Shown: one piece after another, positions 7,215 to 15,228 of the stretch | How the letters are laid out: each line of letters starts with the position of its first letter | Numbering within the stretch: the first letter of the stretch is position 1 | NCBI RefSeq assembly: GCF_946481715.1 | Contig: NZ_CAMLOV010000109.1 | Coordinates: 1-19,085, forward strand | From: an uncultured Mucilaginibacter sp. | Lineage (GTDB): Bacteria; Bacteroidota; Bacteroidia; Sphingobacteriales; Sphingobacteriaceae | Length of the DNA stretch: 19,085 nucleotides | Direction: 5' to 3' | Notes under the pieces: generated by a model | The model's database searches: none | Told to the model about the DNA's origin: nothing | The model's input: the letters and a program-made list of their open reading frames with translations, nothing else | Translations under genes and position numbers: made by a program

Positions 7215-8678
7215 TCAATTATAGCCTGGGTTTTGGATAAACTTACCCTTGCCTTCGGCTATACGCTGCGGCGAAAATGGATACACCACTTTATTTGGCC
7301 CGGTATAAACTGAGTGTTTAACCTCCACGCAACGCGAAACAAATTTGCCCATCCGGATAAGGTCGGCGCGGTACTGGCCGTTTTCGCACCAAAACTCGTG
7401 GCTGCGTTCGGTGAGCAGCAAATCATTAAACTGCGCCAAAGAGCTATAGCTTGCTAGTGGCTTGGCTGCAAGGCCCGCCCTGTTGCGTACTTTTGTTACC
7501 AGGTCCATTGCTTCCTGCGTTGGGCCCGAGATGTTAGCGATAGCTTCTGCTTTTGACAGTAATACATCAGCGTAGCGGTACATCATAATATCAACGGTTG
7601 TTAACCCTGTTGTACGTGCAGCATCCTGGTCGATTTTCAAGGGGATAGGGCCATAATTGATCAGTACACCCGGGTTTGCGCGGTTGTAAGTAATACCATC
7701 GCTGCCTGTAAATTCAGCGATGAGCATCGTTTTACGTTTATCGTCGGCTTCAAAACTATCGTAAAAATACCAGGTACTTTGTATAGTACCAAAACCACTC
7801 TTTGGTGCAAACACTGCCGGTAACACCATCAATTGCCATTGGTTTTCGCTGGTGCCGCCGTAATCGCAGGGTATTGCCCAAATGGTTTCTCTGCTGTTTT
7901 TTGCGCCTTCCAGCCCAAACATACCTACATAGCTTGGGTCCAACGAATAATAACCGTAGCCAATGATATCGTTAGATAAAGTTAGTACTTCTGCCCAGTT
8001 CTTTTCGTGCAGGTCCAAACGAATCTGGATCATTTTGGCCAGGGCCTTATTAAACCTGCCGTACTCGGCTTCCGCCGGGGCGGGCAGGTCCGCTGCTGCT
8101 GCTACCAGGTCAGCTTTAATAAAAGCCACCATTTCATCGTTGCTCAGGCGGGCCAGCGGCTCTTCTTTCAATGGGCTTTTTAACACTTCCAGCGGGGCAA
8201 TAACAAGGGGCCCGTACAAGTCAAACAGGGTGTATGCCAATAAGCCGCGTGCGCAGCGAACCTGTGCAATAGCTTTCTTTTTTAGCTCATCGCTTACGGT
8301 CGATTTTTCTATCAGGTCGATGGTGTTGGTCATCATACTGATCTTGTTGTAATAATCATCGTAATAGTGCGTAAAGGCCGCGTCGGTTGGGCGGTAATTA
8401 TGCAGGGTAGCCAGGTTTTGGTCGCCGTAAACGCCGTAAAGTATTTCGGTTGTTGCATCGCTAATGTACATCACCCCTTTTTCTGAAGTAGAGAAGATAC
8501 CGTTGCCGTATGATCCGCGCAACGGGTAGTATGCAGCGTTCACCATGGCTTCCAGGTCTTCTGCAGATTTGGGGAAGATGTTGGGGTTTATCTCCGAATA
8601 ATCGAGAGATACCAGGTCTTTGGTGCAGCTACCAAGCAGCACCGCAAGAGACATGATCAATAATTTATATTTTTTCAT
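7215..8678 (-). CDS. SusD/RagB-family glycan-binding lipoprotein
   Basis: Starting at the ATG at 8678 the protein has 487 residues. A longer frame would begin with a TTG at 8699, which would abut the susC stop and add seven poor residues, so the ATG is preferred. The signal peptide ends in the lipobox LLGSC (Cys18). The N-terminal SusD region has the typical LDYSEINPNIFPKSAEDLEAM opening and helical TPR-like repeats (e.g. ARGLLAYTLFDLYGPLV). The C-terminal RagB/SusD segment includes DIMMYRYADVLLSKAEAIA, VRNRAGL and LLTERSHEFWCENGQYRADLIR. SusD proteins act as the lid on a SusC channel and bind oligosaccharide at the outer membrane. The gene follows susC by 21 bp, so the two are surely co-transcribed. 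The substrate cannot be read from the sequence. Confidence 0.95.
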   Translation of the reverse strand: MKKYKLLIMSLAVLLGSCTKDLVSLDYSEINPNIFPKSAEDLEAMVNAAYYPLRGSYGNGIFSTSEKGVMYISDATTEILYGVYGDQNLATLHNYRPTDAAFTHYYDDYYNKISMMTNTIDLIEKSTVSDELKKKAIAQVRCARGLLAYTLFDLYGPLVIAPLEVLKSPLKEEPLARLSNDEMVAFIKADLVAAAADLPAPAEAEYGRFNKALAKMIQIRLDLHEKNWAEVLTLSNDIIGYGYYSLDPSYVGMFGLEGAKNSRETIWAIPCDYGGTSENQWQLMVLPAVFAPKSGFGTIQSTWYFYDSFEADDKRKTMLIAEFTGSDGITYNRANPGVLINYGPIPLKIDQDAARTTGLTTVDIMMYRYADVLLSKAEAIANISGPTQEAMDLVTKVRNRAGLAAKPLASYSSLAQFNDLLLTERSHEFWCENGQYRADLIRMGKFVSRCVEVKHSVYTGPNKVVYPFSPQRIAEGKGKFIQNPGYN

Positions 8679-8699
8679 TGTTATATCTTTTATCTTCAA

Positions 8700-11600
8700 T
8701 TAAAATGTCAGGTTAATACCGGCAACAAAGGATCTGATGTAAGGGTATGCTGCCGTGTACGAATCCGTTTCGGGGTCAACGCCTTTGTAAGGGGTTATCA
8801 CGAAAAGGTTAGAGCCGTCTACGTGGATACGGGCAGATGAGAACACGCCTTTTATCCATTTATTTGGCAGGGTATAACCTAATGATACGTTTTGCAGCCT
8901 GATAAACCATGCCTTTTGCTGGAAGAAATCGCCCACGCTATATGGCGAAAAACCGTAGAACGAGCTTGGCTGTGTATTGGTAGGGTTTGTTGGCGTCCAC
9001 CGGTTTTTAACTGTGCGCAAAGCATTGTAACCGTTTGAGTATACGCCGTATGCACTAACGCCATACGTTACGTAGTTAGGATCGGCCATACTGCGGCCAA
9101 ACAAGCCGTTAAAGTCGAAGTTTAAGCTAAAGCTCTTGTAAGTAATAATGTTTGTTATACCCGCCATAAAGCCGGGGTCGGCAGTGCCTAACAGCTGTGT
9201 GTCGGCATCATCAATAATGCCATCTGCCTTGCCGGTACGTAAAAACCTGCCGTTAGCATCAACCATTGGGTTGTTGTTTGCGTCGCGCTGAAAACCATCC
9301 ACGTCTTTTATTTTAATCATGCCTGGTTTCAGCTCCGGCTGAGATACCGGCGCCGTTTCGCCAACCTGTAAAATACCATCAGATAACCTACTGTAAACTG
9401 ACCTGATCGGGTCGGTTTCATTTTGGTAAACGTTAGGTTTCCAATCCGGTGCGCGTTCTTTCCAGTTGTCTTTGTATTTAGAGAAGTTTAACTGTGTTAT
9501 CCACGTTAATTTGCTATTTGTAATGTTGCGGGTACGGATGCTTACCTCAATACCACGGCTAAGCGTTTTGCCTACGTTGGCAATAATGGTGTTTACTTCC
9601 TGGTAAGAGTTTAGCGGTTTAAAGTCAAGCAGGTCGGATATAACGTTCCTGAACAACTCTACCGAACCTTCTACCCTTCCATTAAATAAAGAGTAATCTA
9701 AACCTAAGTTAGCGCCGGTAGTAGTTTCCCATTTCAGGTCGGGGTTTTCCAGCCTGTTTAATGATACGCCTATCAGCCTGGCATCGTTGGCAGATAACCA
9801 TGCTGGGTATGCACCATATGCAGCAAATGCATTACTGTTAATACTGGCATTACCGGTTTGGCCATAGCTAAACCTAAGCTTAAACTGCGATACCACATTT
9901 TTTATCCCGGCGAAAAAAGGCTCTTCGGCCACATTCCAGCCCACAGCTGCCGACGGAAAAGTACCCCATTTGTTGTTCTTGGCAAACACACTGGCACCAT
10001 CCGTACGTACGGTAAAGGTAAATAGGTATTTGCTTTTGAAGTTATAGTTCAAGCGCCCGAAGTATGATGCAATAACGTTTTGCGGGCCAGAAGAAGTAGA
10101 TGGCTGCTGGTTGGTGCCTGCGCCAAGGTTATTCCAAAGGAAAGCATCGGTAATAAAGCCGGTAGCGCCTGCAGTTTGGTACTTGTCTACAAATTTTTGC
10201 TCGGAAACACCGGCCAACACTTCAAAATTGTGCGACTGGGCAATGGTTTTCTTATAAGTAATGGTTCCTTCTAACAGGTAGTTGCTGTTATCAGAACTAC
10301 CTATAAACGCGCGGCCGCCTTCTAAGAAGCCCGATAGAACCGTTTTGGGAACATAGCTCTCCCTTTTTGTGTAACCGCGGTCTATACCTGCTTTTAACCT
10401 GATCAGCAAGCCTTCAACCGGCGTAATATCCAGGTAGGTATTAGCCAGCAAACGTTCTATATTTCCGTGATCCGTTATGGTCAATAGCGAATATGGGTTT
10501 GGCTGTAAAGCTAATTGCGGGTTAAGCGGATAGTTGCCTTCCTCATCTATAGCCTGGATATGCGGCCCCTGCTGGATAGCTGCCCTGATAACGCCCGAGT
10601 TTTCGAACTGGTCGCCACCCAACTGGCTGTTTAAATTGTTGATACGGCTTGCTGTTAAATTCAGGCTCAGTTTAAGGTACTTGCTTAGTTCCTGGTCTAT
10701 ATTAGTGCGCAGGGTGTACCTTTTCAACCCTGAATTTTTTATAACCCCATCCTGATCATAAAAGTTGCCTGAAACAAGGTACTTGGTAGCCTTACTGCCG
10801 CCTGCTATCGAAATATTGTGCTGCATGGTCATGCCATCACGGGTCACCAGGGCCAGCCAGTCGGTACCACGGCCTACATTATTAATGGCATTTTGGGTAT
10901 ATAGCTTGCGGTAAGGGCCGCTATTGGCAATAGCTTCGGCTACGGTTGTAGTGCCATAGGGCGCCACATGGTTATCAAAATCCCATTGCTCCTGCCCGGC
11001 CTCGTTGCGCACCTGCATCCATTCGTTTAAAGGCAGTACATCAAACGAGTTATTGTACTTTTGAAAGGTATAATTAAAGGAGTAATCTACCTTTGCTGCG
11101 CCTTCCTTGCCCCTTTTGGTAGTCACCAGGATAACACCGTTGGCCGCGCGCGAACCGTAAATAGAAGTTGCGCTTGCATCCTTCAGCACTTCTACCGATT
11201 CGATATCATTAGGGTTAAAAGAGTTTAATACGCTTTGTGTACCTGCCTGGTAGCGGCCGCCCAGGGTAGCCGGTTGCTGCAGATCGGTTATAGGGAAGCC
11301 ATCTACCACAATAAGCGGAGCATTGCTGGCATTAACCGAACCGGCACCACGCACCAGGATATCTAATCCACCACCCGGCTGGGCGCTGTTTTGGCGTATG
11401 GTTAAACCGGCAACTTTACCTTTTAACATGCCGCCTATTTCCGGGCCAGAACTGGTTACCAATTCTGATGTTTTTACGGATGAAACGGCACCGGTAAGGT
11501 CGCGCTTCTTTTGAGTACCGTAACCAACAACCACAACCTCGTTTAGCCCGGTATTTGATTCTTCCAGCGTTACATTGATGGCTGTTTGTACGCCTACTGT

Positions 11601-11900
11601 AACTTCTTTGGGTGTATAACCCACCATTTTAAATACCAATACATCGCCTGCATTGGCATTAATGGTAAATTTTCCGCTTACGTTAGTTGGCGTTGCGTTA
11701 GTAGTTCCTTTTACAGTTACCACAACGCCCGGGATTACCTGGCCCTTTGTATCGGTAACCGTACCGGTAATGGTGCCAAACCGGCGCGTATCAGTTATAC
11801 TCTTTGCAATGCTTTTGGCATCGGCGCCAAAGTACTGCATATTCAGCAGCAGCACCAGGGCGCAAAAGAGCTTCAGGTTAAGTAAATAATTTTTGTTCAT
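8700..11900 (-). CDS. SusC-family TonB-dependent outer-membrane transporter
   Basis: This 1066-residue protein has the usual SusC length. A signal peptide (about 1-28) is followed by a carboxypeptidase-regulatory-like beta domain (about 42-113, ITGTVTDTKGQVIPGVVVTV). Next comes the SusC signature region EVVVVGYGTQKKRDLTGAVS (121-140) and the plug domain, with PLIVVDGFPI and SIYGSRAANGVILVTTKRGK. The remainder is a beta-barrel ending in the aromatic INLTF typical of BAM-assembled proteins. It imports oligosaccharide across the outer membrane, powered by TonB-ExbBD, with its SusD partner encoded directly downstream. No FecR or anti-sigma gene is present, and no N-terminal signalling extension is seen, so control by an ECF sigma/anti-sigma pair is unlikely. 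It begins 66 bp after nahK copy 1, with no clear promoter in that gap. Confidence 0.96.
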   Translation of the reverse strand: MNKNYLLNLKLFCALVLLLNMQYFGADAKSIAKSITDTRRFGTITGTVTDTKGQVIPGVVVTVKGTTNATPTNVSGKFTINANAGDVLVFKMVGYTPKEVTVGVQTAINVTLEESNTGLNEVVVVGYGTQKKRDLTGAVSSVKTSELVTSSGPEIGGMLKGKVAGLTIRQNSAQPGGGLDILVRGAGSVNASNAPLIVVDGFPITDLQQPATLGGRYQAGTQSVLNSFNPNDIESVEVLKDASATSIYGSRAANGVILVTTKRGKEGAAKVDYSFNYTFQKYNNSFDVLPLNEWMQVRNEAGQEQWDFDNHVAPYGTTTVAEAIANSGPYRKLYTQNAINNVGRGTDWLALVTRDGMTMQHNISIAGGSKATKYLVSGNFYDQDGVIKNSGLKRYTLRTNIDQELSKYLKLSLNLTASRINNLNSQLGGDQFENSGVIRAAIQQGPHIQAIDEEGNYPLNPQLALQPNPYSLLTITDHGNIERLLANTYLDITPVEGLLIRLKAGIDRGYTKRESYVPKTVLSGFLEGGRAFIGSSDNSNYLLEGTITYKKTIAQSHNFEVLAGVSEQKFVDKYQTAGATGFITDAFLWNNLGAGTNQQPSTSSGPQNVIASYFGRLNYNFKSKYLFTFTVRTDGASVFAKNNKWGTFPSAAVGWNVAEEPFFAGIKNVVSQFKLRFSYGQTGNASINSNAFAAYGAYPAWLSANDARLIGVSLNRLENPDLKWETTTGANLGLDYSLFNGRVEGSVELFRNVISDLLDFKPLNSYQEVNTIIANVGKTLSRGIEVSIRTRNITNSKLTWITQLNFSKYKDNWKERAPDWKPNVYQNETDPIRSVYSRLSDGILQVGETAPVSQPELKPGMIKIKDVDGFQRDANNNPMVDANGRFLRTGKADGIIDDADTQLLGTADPGFMAGITNIITYKSFSLNFDFNGLFGRSMADPNYVTYGVSAYGVYSNGYNALRTVKNRWTPTNPTNTQPSSFYGFSPYSVGDFFQQKAWFIRLQNVSLGYTLPNKWIKGVFSSARIHVDGSNLFVITPYKGVDPETDSYTAAYPYIRSFVAGINLTF

Positions 11901-11966
11901 ATTTAAAGTGTTAGGTGGTACGTATATAAATTTTATTGTTGGTTGGCTTGGGGACTGGGTTTAGCT

Positions 11967-13121
11967 TTATCCTAAATTCTGCTCCTCCTTATACTTGCTT
12001 TTATGATCGGCAACCGTATCGGCAATTATCTGCCGCAGCAACTGATCCTGTTCTTCTAATTTTATCAATAACTGAAACTGTGCCTTGGCCCTAACCAGGT
12101 TATGGCCGGGGTAAGCGGTTTTAAAATAGGTATCGCCCTGCAGGTAATCGGTTAAAAACCGCACGCCCTGCATATAAGGGAGCAACATGGCCCCTAAAAA
12201 CAATGATTCTACTTCCCTGTCGGTAAGGAAAGCGTGCGCTTCGTTGATGTAACCCTCTACGTAGGCCTTAAAAAGGGCTATGTTTATCTGGATCTTCTTC
12301 AGGTCGGGCTCGTCCTCTACCGTGGTATTAATAATAGTGCGGATAGCGTCGCCAAAATCATAGGCCACATGGCCCGGCATTACCGTGTCCAGGTCTATCA
12401 CGCACTCTGCCTTATCATTTGCATCAAATAATATATTATTGAATTTGGTATCGTTGTGCGTGATGCGCTTGGGGAGTAAACCCAACTGCCCCCAATTATA
12501 TATTACCGACATGCCCTGTTCGCGCCTGGCAATAAAATCAATCTCGGCACTTACGCCGGCAATACGGCCTAAAACATCCTCCTTTATGGCGATGTCGAGA
12601 TCATTGAGGCGCTTTTGGATATTATGGAAATCTATAATGGTTTCTGACAGCTGTTGCGGGTCCATATCCGAAAGCAGGGTTTGGAAATAGCCAAATGCCT
12701 TGCCGCCCTCGTAGGCCTGCTGCTCGGTAAGTACTACATCGTAACTGCGCGAGCCTGCCAGGAAAATATACACCCGCCAGTAATTGCCAGCCCCATCTTT
12801 ATAAAATAGCTTATCGTCGAGCGTGCTGATGAGTTTTAGCACCTTTTGGTTTTTACCGGCATTTACACCAGGCAGCATTTTGTTTTTAAGGTAGGAGGTT
12901 ACCAGGTCGATATTATCTATCAGCCTGGGCACATCTTTAAAAACATGGTGGTTGATGCGCTGCAACAAATAATCGGGGCAATCCGGCACCTTATTTTTCA
13001 GCAAAAAAGTATCATTAATATGCCCGTTGCCAAAAGCTTCTGCGTCTGCAACTTCGCCGGATATATTAAAGTTTTTCACTATCGAGGAAATGTTAAACGT
13101 ATTCGGATCTATTAAACTCAT
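11967..13121 (-). CDS. nahK: N-acetylhexosamine 1-kinase-like protein (copy 1)
   Basis: This 384-residue protein belongs to the aminoglycoside-phosphotransferase-fold kinases. A glycine-rich nucleotide loop GNGHINDTF is near residue 31. The catalytic loop ITHNDTKFNNIL has His222 and Asp224 as the likely base, and the metal-binding strand VIDLDTVMPG has Asp243 and Asp245. This pattern matches NahK/LnpB of Bifidobacterium, which phosphorylates GlcNAc and GalNAc at C1 using ATP. Such proteins were often mis-annotated as mucin desulfatase. It has no signal peptide and is therefore cytoplasmic. It is the first gene after a promoter with two operator-like palindromes and precedes susC by 66 bp, linking intracellular HexNAc activation to glycan import. 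A second homologue lies at 17171-18331. Activity on other sugars is possible. Confidence 0.85.
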   Translation of the reverse strand: MSLIDPNTFNISSIVKNFNISGEVADAEAFGNGHINDTFLLKNKVPDCPDYLLQRINHHVFKDVPRLIDNIDLVTSYLKNKMLPGVNAGKNQKVLKLISTLDDKLFYKDGAGNYWRVYIFLAGSRSYDVVLTEQQAYEGGKAFGYFQTLLSDMDPQQLSETIIDFHNIQKRLNDLDIAIKEDVLGRIAGVSAEIDFIARREQGMSVIYNWGQLGLLPKRITHNDTKFNNILFDANDKAECVIDLDTVMPGHVAYDFGDAIRTIINTTVEDEPDLKKIQINIALFKAYVEGYINEAHAFLTDREVESLFLGAMLLPYMQGVRFLTDYLQGDTYFKTAYPGHNLVRAKAQFQLLIKLEEQDQLLRQIIADTVADHKSKYKEEQNLG

Positions 13122-13166
13122 CTCTTATATAAGGTGTACTTGGATTACTCGGCTTATTACCTGTGT

Positions 13167-13178
13167 GTGTTCGCACAC
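13167..13178. promoter_or_regulatory. Operator-like palindrome GTGTNCGNACAC, proximal copy
   Basis: GTGTTCGCACAC at 13167-13178 fits GTGTNCGNACAC, a palindrome centred on CG, 46 bp upstream of the nahK1 ATG. The flanking T on each side gives TGTGTTCGCACACT. It lies about 30-40 bp downstream of the predicted transcription start. The CG-centred layout resembles LacI-family operators; the cognate regulator is not in the window. Confidence 0.6.
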
Positions 13179-13212
13179 TACCATGTTACAAACGTCTGTG
13201 TGTATTAATATC

Positions 13213-13245
13213 TAAATATAGCGTGTTCGCACACACAAAAACAAA
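13213..13245 (-). promoter_or_regulatory. Candidate promoter of the nahK1-susCD operon
   Basis: On the minus strand TTTG (13245-13242) is followed, 21 bp later, by TATATTTA (13220-13213), close to the Bacteroidota -33 TTTG / -7 TAnnTTTG pattern. The predicted start of transcription is near 13206, about 85 bp before the nahK1 ATG. A copy of the GTGTNCGNACAC palindrome occupies the spacer between the boxes. Confidence 0.55.
13223..13234. promoter_or_regulatory. Operator-like palindrome GTGTNCGNACAC, distal copy inside promoter spacer
   Basis: A second exact GTGTTCGCACAC at 13223-13234, in the same orientation as the copy at 13167 and 56 bp from it, lies between the candidate -33 and -7 boxes. 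Binding here would block RNA polymerase, and two sites 56 bp apart would allow cooperative or looped repression. Confidence 0.6.
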
Positions 13246-13297
13246 TTATTTTTACAAAAACTTAACATTAGATGCAAAAATTACCATTATTACATAA

Positions 13298-13332
13298 AAA
13301 AGCCCATTTTATTGCTAATAAAACGAGCTTTT
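13298..13332. terminator. A/T-flanked hairpin between glmM-like gene and the operon promoter
   Basis: AAAAGC (13298-13303) pairs with GCTTTT (13327-13332), and TTTTATT (13307-13313) with AATAAAA (13317-13323), with a 3-nt internal mismatch and a 3-nt loop. The A-tract on the left gives a T-run after the stem on the minus strand. It sits about 130 bp past the mutase stop, so it may end that transcript before the nahK1 promoter. Confidence 0.4.
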
Positions 13333-13436
13333 ACTATGTAACCGAACACATTAATAAAATTTGTGGCAGCTTTTTGTTTGCTTATGAGAAATTTAATTTG
13401 GCGTTTAGGCTAACCGTACAACATTTAAAAACCGGT

Positions 13437-13455
13437 GCCGGCACAAACCTCCGGC
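13437..13455 (-). terminator. Small GC-rich hairpin abutting the glmM-like stop codon
   Basis: On the minus strand GCCGG and CCGGC (13455-13451 and 13441-13437) enclose a 9-nt loop three bases past the TAA, followed by ACCGGTTTTTAAATG. The stem is short, and the T-tract begins only after ACCGG, so it is a weak candidate terminator. Confidence 0.3.
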
Positions 13456-13458
13456 AAA

Positions 13459-14844
13459 TTAAACCGCCAGCAGCAATGTAATATCATCCATAATTTGATG
13501 GGCAAGCATCTCGGCATTTTCCATCGAATTTGCTTCCGAATAAATCCGGATCACCGGCTCGGTATTAGACTTGCGCAGGTGCACCCACTGCTTGCCGAAT
13601 TCTATTTTCAATCCGTCGATAGTACTGTAAGGTTGTTGCTTATATTTCTGCTCCACTTCTTTCAGCAGCGCATCAATATCCATACCCTCGGTAAGCGTAA
13701 TTTTATTTTTGGAGATGTAATATTCGGGATATGTGTTACGCAACTCCAAAATGCTTTTGCCCGATTTGGCCAGCAACGTTAGGAACAAGGCAATGCCAAC
13801 CAGGGCATCGCGGCCATAATGCAATTCGGGATAGATGATACCGCCATTACCTTCGCCGCCAATTACGGCGTTAACTTCTTTCATTTTTGTTACTACGTTT
13901 ACTTCGCCTACGGCTGATGCTTCGTAAGCACCGCCGAGGTTTTCGGTAACATCGCGCAGGGCGCGGGTAGATGATAAATTGGAAACGGTGTTGCCAGGCG
14001 TGTTCTTTAATATATGATCAGCAACGGCAACCAGTGTATACTCCTCGCCGAACATGCTGCCATCCTGGTTCACAAAACAAAGGCGGTCTACATCCGGATC
14101 CACTACGATGCCCAGATCGGCGCCAATTTCTACCACCCTGCCTGCAATCGCGGTTAGGTTTTCGGGCAACGGCTCCGGGTTGTGCGGGAACTCGCCATTT
14201 GGCTCACAATACAGTCCGTCAATCTTATTAACGCCCAAAGCTTTCAACAAAGGCGGCAAAAACAAGCCACCGGTAGAGTTTACGCAGTCAATCACTACGC
14301 TAAAGCCGGCGGCTTTTATAGCGGCAACATCAACCAGCGGCAATGCCAGTATTTTAGCAATGTGCTTTTGCAGGTAGCTGTTATCATAGGTAACTTCACC
14401 TAACTCGTCAACCCCGGCAAAGGCCCATGAAGCATCTTCCGCAAACTCCAGCACTTTTTTGCCTTCCTCATCATTTATAAACTCGCCTTTAAAGTTTAGC
14501 AGCTTCAAAGCGTTCCATTGTTTTGGGTTGTGGCTGGCTGTGATGATAATGCCACCGCCTGCCTGCTCACCGGGCACGGCAATTTCTACCGTTGGGGTGG
14601 TGGATAAACCAAGGTCTACCACGTTTATGCCCAAGCCCATCAGCGTGCCGGTAACCAAACGATTGACCATAGCGCCCGAGATACGGGCATCACGCCCGAT
14701 AACCACTTTGCGTTTGCCGGTTGTTTCTATAACCCAGCGGCCGTAAGCAGCGGTAAATTTTACCACATCAGCCGGCGTAAGCCCGTTGCCGGACGTGCCG
14801 CCTATAGTACCTCTTATACCTGATATTGATTTTATGAGTGTCAT
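13459..14844 (-). CDS. glmM: Phosphoglucosamine mutase-type alpha-D-phosphohexomutase
   Basis: This 461-residue protein has the complete four-domain phosphohexomutase motif set. The active-site serine loop ITASHNPKQWNALKL has Ser104 as the phosphorylated residue. The Mg-binding loop VDPDVDR has Asp249, Asp251 and Asp253. The sugar-binding loop is GGEGNGGIIYP, and the phosphate-binding loop is RKSNTEPVIRIYSE near the C-terminus. GlmM normally interconverts GlcN-6-P and GlcN-1-P for cell-wall precursor synthesis. The Bacteroidota form could be the housekeeping enzyme, or could serve here to convert HexNAc-1-P from the flanking kinases into the 6-phosphate. The GEG(N) loop supports a glucosamine-type rather than mannose-type substrate, but acetylation state cannot be read. 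It is separated from both neighbours by gaps above 300 bp, so it is probably transcribed alone. Confidence 0.9.
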   Translation of the reverse strand: MTLIKSISGIRGTIGGTSGNGLTPADVVKFTAAYGRWVIETTGKRKVVIGRDARISGAMVNRLVTGTLMGLGINVVDLGLSTTPTVEIAVPGEQAGGGIIITASHNPKQWNALKLLNFKGEFINDEEGKKVLEFAEDASWAFAGVDELGEVTYDNSYLQKHIAKILALPLVDVAAIKAAGFSVVIDCVNSTGGLFLPPLLKALGVNKIDGLYCEPNGEFPHNPEPLPENLTAIAGRVVEIGADLGIVVDPDVDRLCFVNQDGSMFGEEYTLVAVADHILKNTPGNTVSNLSSTRALRDVTENLGGAYEASAVGEVNVVTKMKEVNAVIGGEGNGGIIYPELHYGRDALVGIALFLTLLAKSGKSILELRNTYPEYYISKNKITLTEGMDIDALLKEVEQKYKQQPYSTIDGLKIEFGKQWVHLRKSNTEPVIRIYSEANSMENAEMLAHQIMDDITLLLAV

Positions 14845-14856
14845 GATTATTTTTTT

Positions 14857-14912
14857 GATTACACCGATTGGCGAATGATTTCACCGATTTTTGCTTTTTG
14901 ATTTCACCGATT
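14857..14912. repeat. Three direct copies of GATT(T/A)CACCGATT in the glmM-like leader
   Basis: GATTACACCGATT (14857-14869), GATTTCACCGATT (14877-14889) and GATTTCACCGATT (14900-14912) are spaced 20 and 23 bp apart, beginning 13 bp upstream of the ATG at 14844. On the transcribed strand they read AATCGGTGAAATC. They could be tandem factor-binding sites, or part of a dispersed intergenic repeat. Confidence 0.55.
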
Positions 14913-14925
14913 CATTTTATTAACC

Positions 14926-15113
14926 ACGTCATTGCGAGGAACGAAGCCATAAGTTATTGATAATAATACTTCATTCCGAACCGAGGAACGAGGGAGGAAC
15001 TATCTCTTGAGCGGCAGCGAAAAATCTTGTTGATGATGCAAGGTTCACCACTTTGCTTGCCTGCTTTGCATTACTAACAAGATCCCTCGTCGCTGCGCTT
15101 CCCTCGGGATGAC
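14926..15113. repeat. MITE-like dispersed repeat with inverted-repeat ends
   Basis: The left end ACGTCATTGCGAGGAACGAAG (14926-14946) is an imperfect inverted match of the right end CTTCCCTCGGGATGACATGG (15098-15117). Inside, GCAGCGA...ATCTTGTT...GATGCAAGG (15014-15043) pairs with CTTTGCATT...AACAAGAT...TCGCTGC (15064-15096), forming a long hairpin. CGTCATTGCGAGG-type intergenic repeats are familiar in several bacterial groups, including Sphingobacteriaceae. There is no transposase. The 62-codon ORF across it (15159-14971) is judged a repeat translation. Confidence 0.65.
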
Positions 15114-15207
15114 ATGGCTCTAAGTCCTTGGTAATTAGCGCTCTTATTTTACACGTCATGACATTTTGTTACAGGGCACCCCAGTGAATACTCGCCATGA
15201 CGCATGT

Positions 15208-15228
15208 GGGTGGCGCTGGGCCCCACCC
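15208..15228 (-). terminator. Hairpin overlapping the NagB/PIG-L stop codon
   Basis: GGGTGG (15208-15213) and CCACCC (15223-15228) form a 6-bp GC-rich stem beginning at the last base of the TAG stop of the NagB/PIG-L gene. No T-tract follows on the minus strand, so rho-independent termination is doubtful; it may only stabilise the 3' end. Confidence 0.25.

Noticed and set aside
8679..8699. Upstream extension of SusD to a TTG at 8699
   Set aside because: The ATG at 8678 begins a normal lipoprotein signal peptide; the extra seven residues add nothing recognisable and would abut the susC stop.
11901..11966. Possible separate promoter for susC
   Set aside because: The 66-bp gap has no TTTG / TAnnTTTG pair that I can support, so co-transcription with nahK1 is more likely.
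14971..15159. Minus-strand ORF of 62 codons (contains CHPEGSAATRDL)
   Set aside because: It is a translation of the dispersed inverted-repeat element; such ORFs recur with repeats and show no protein-family features.
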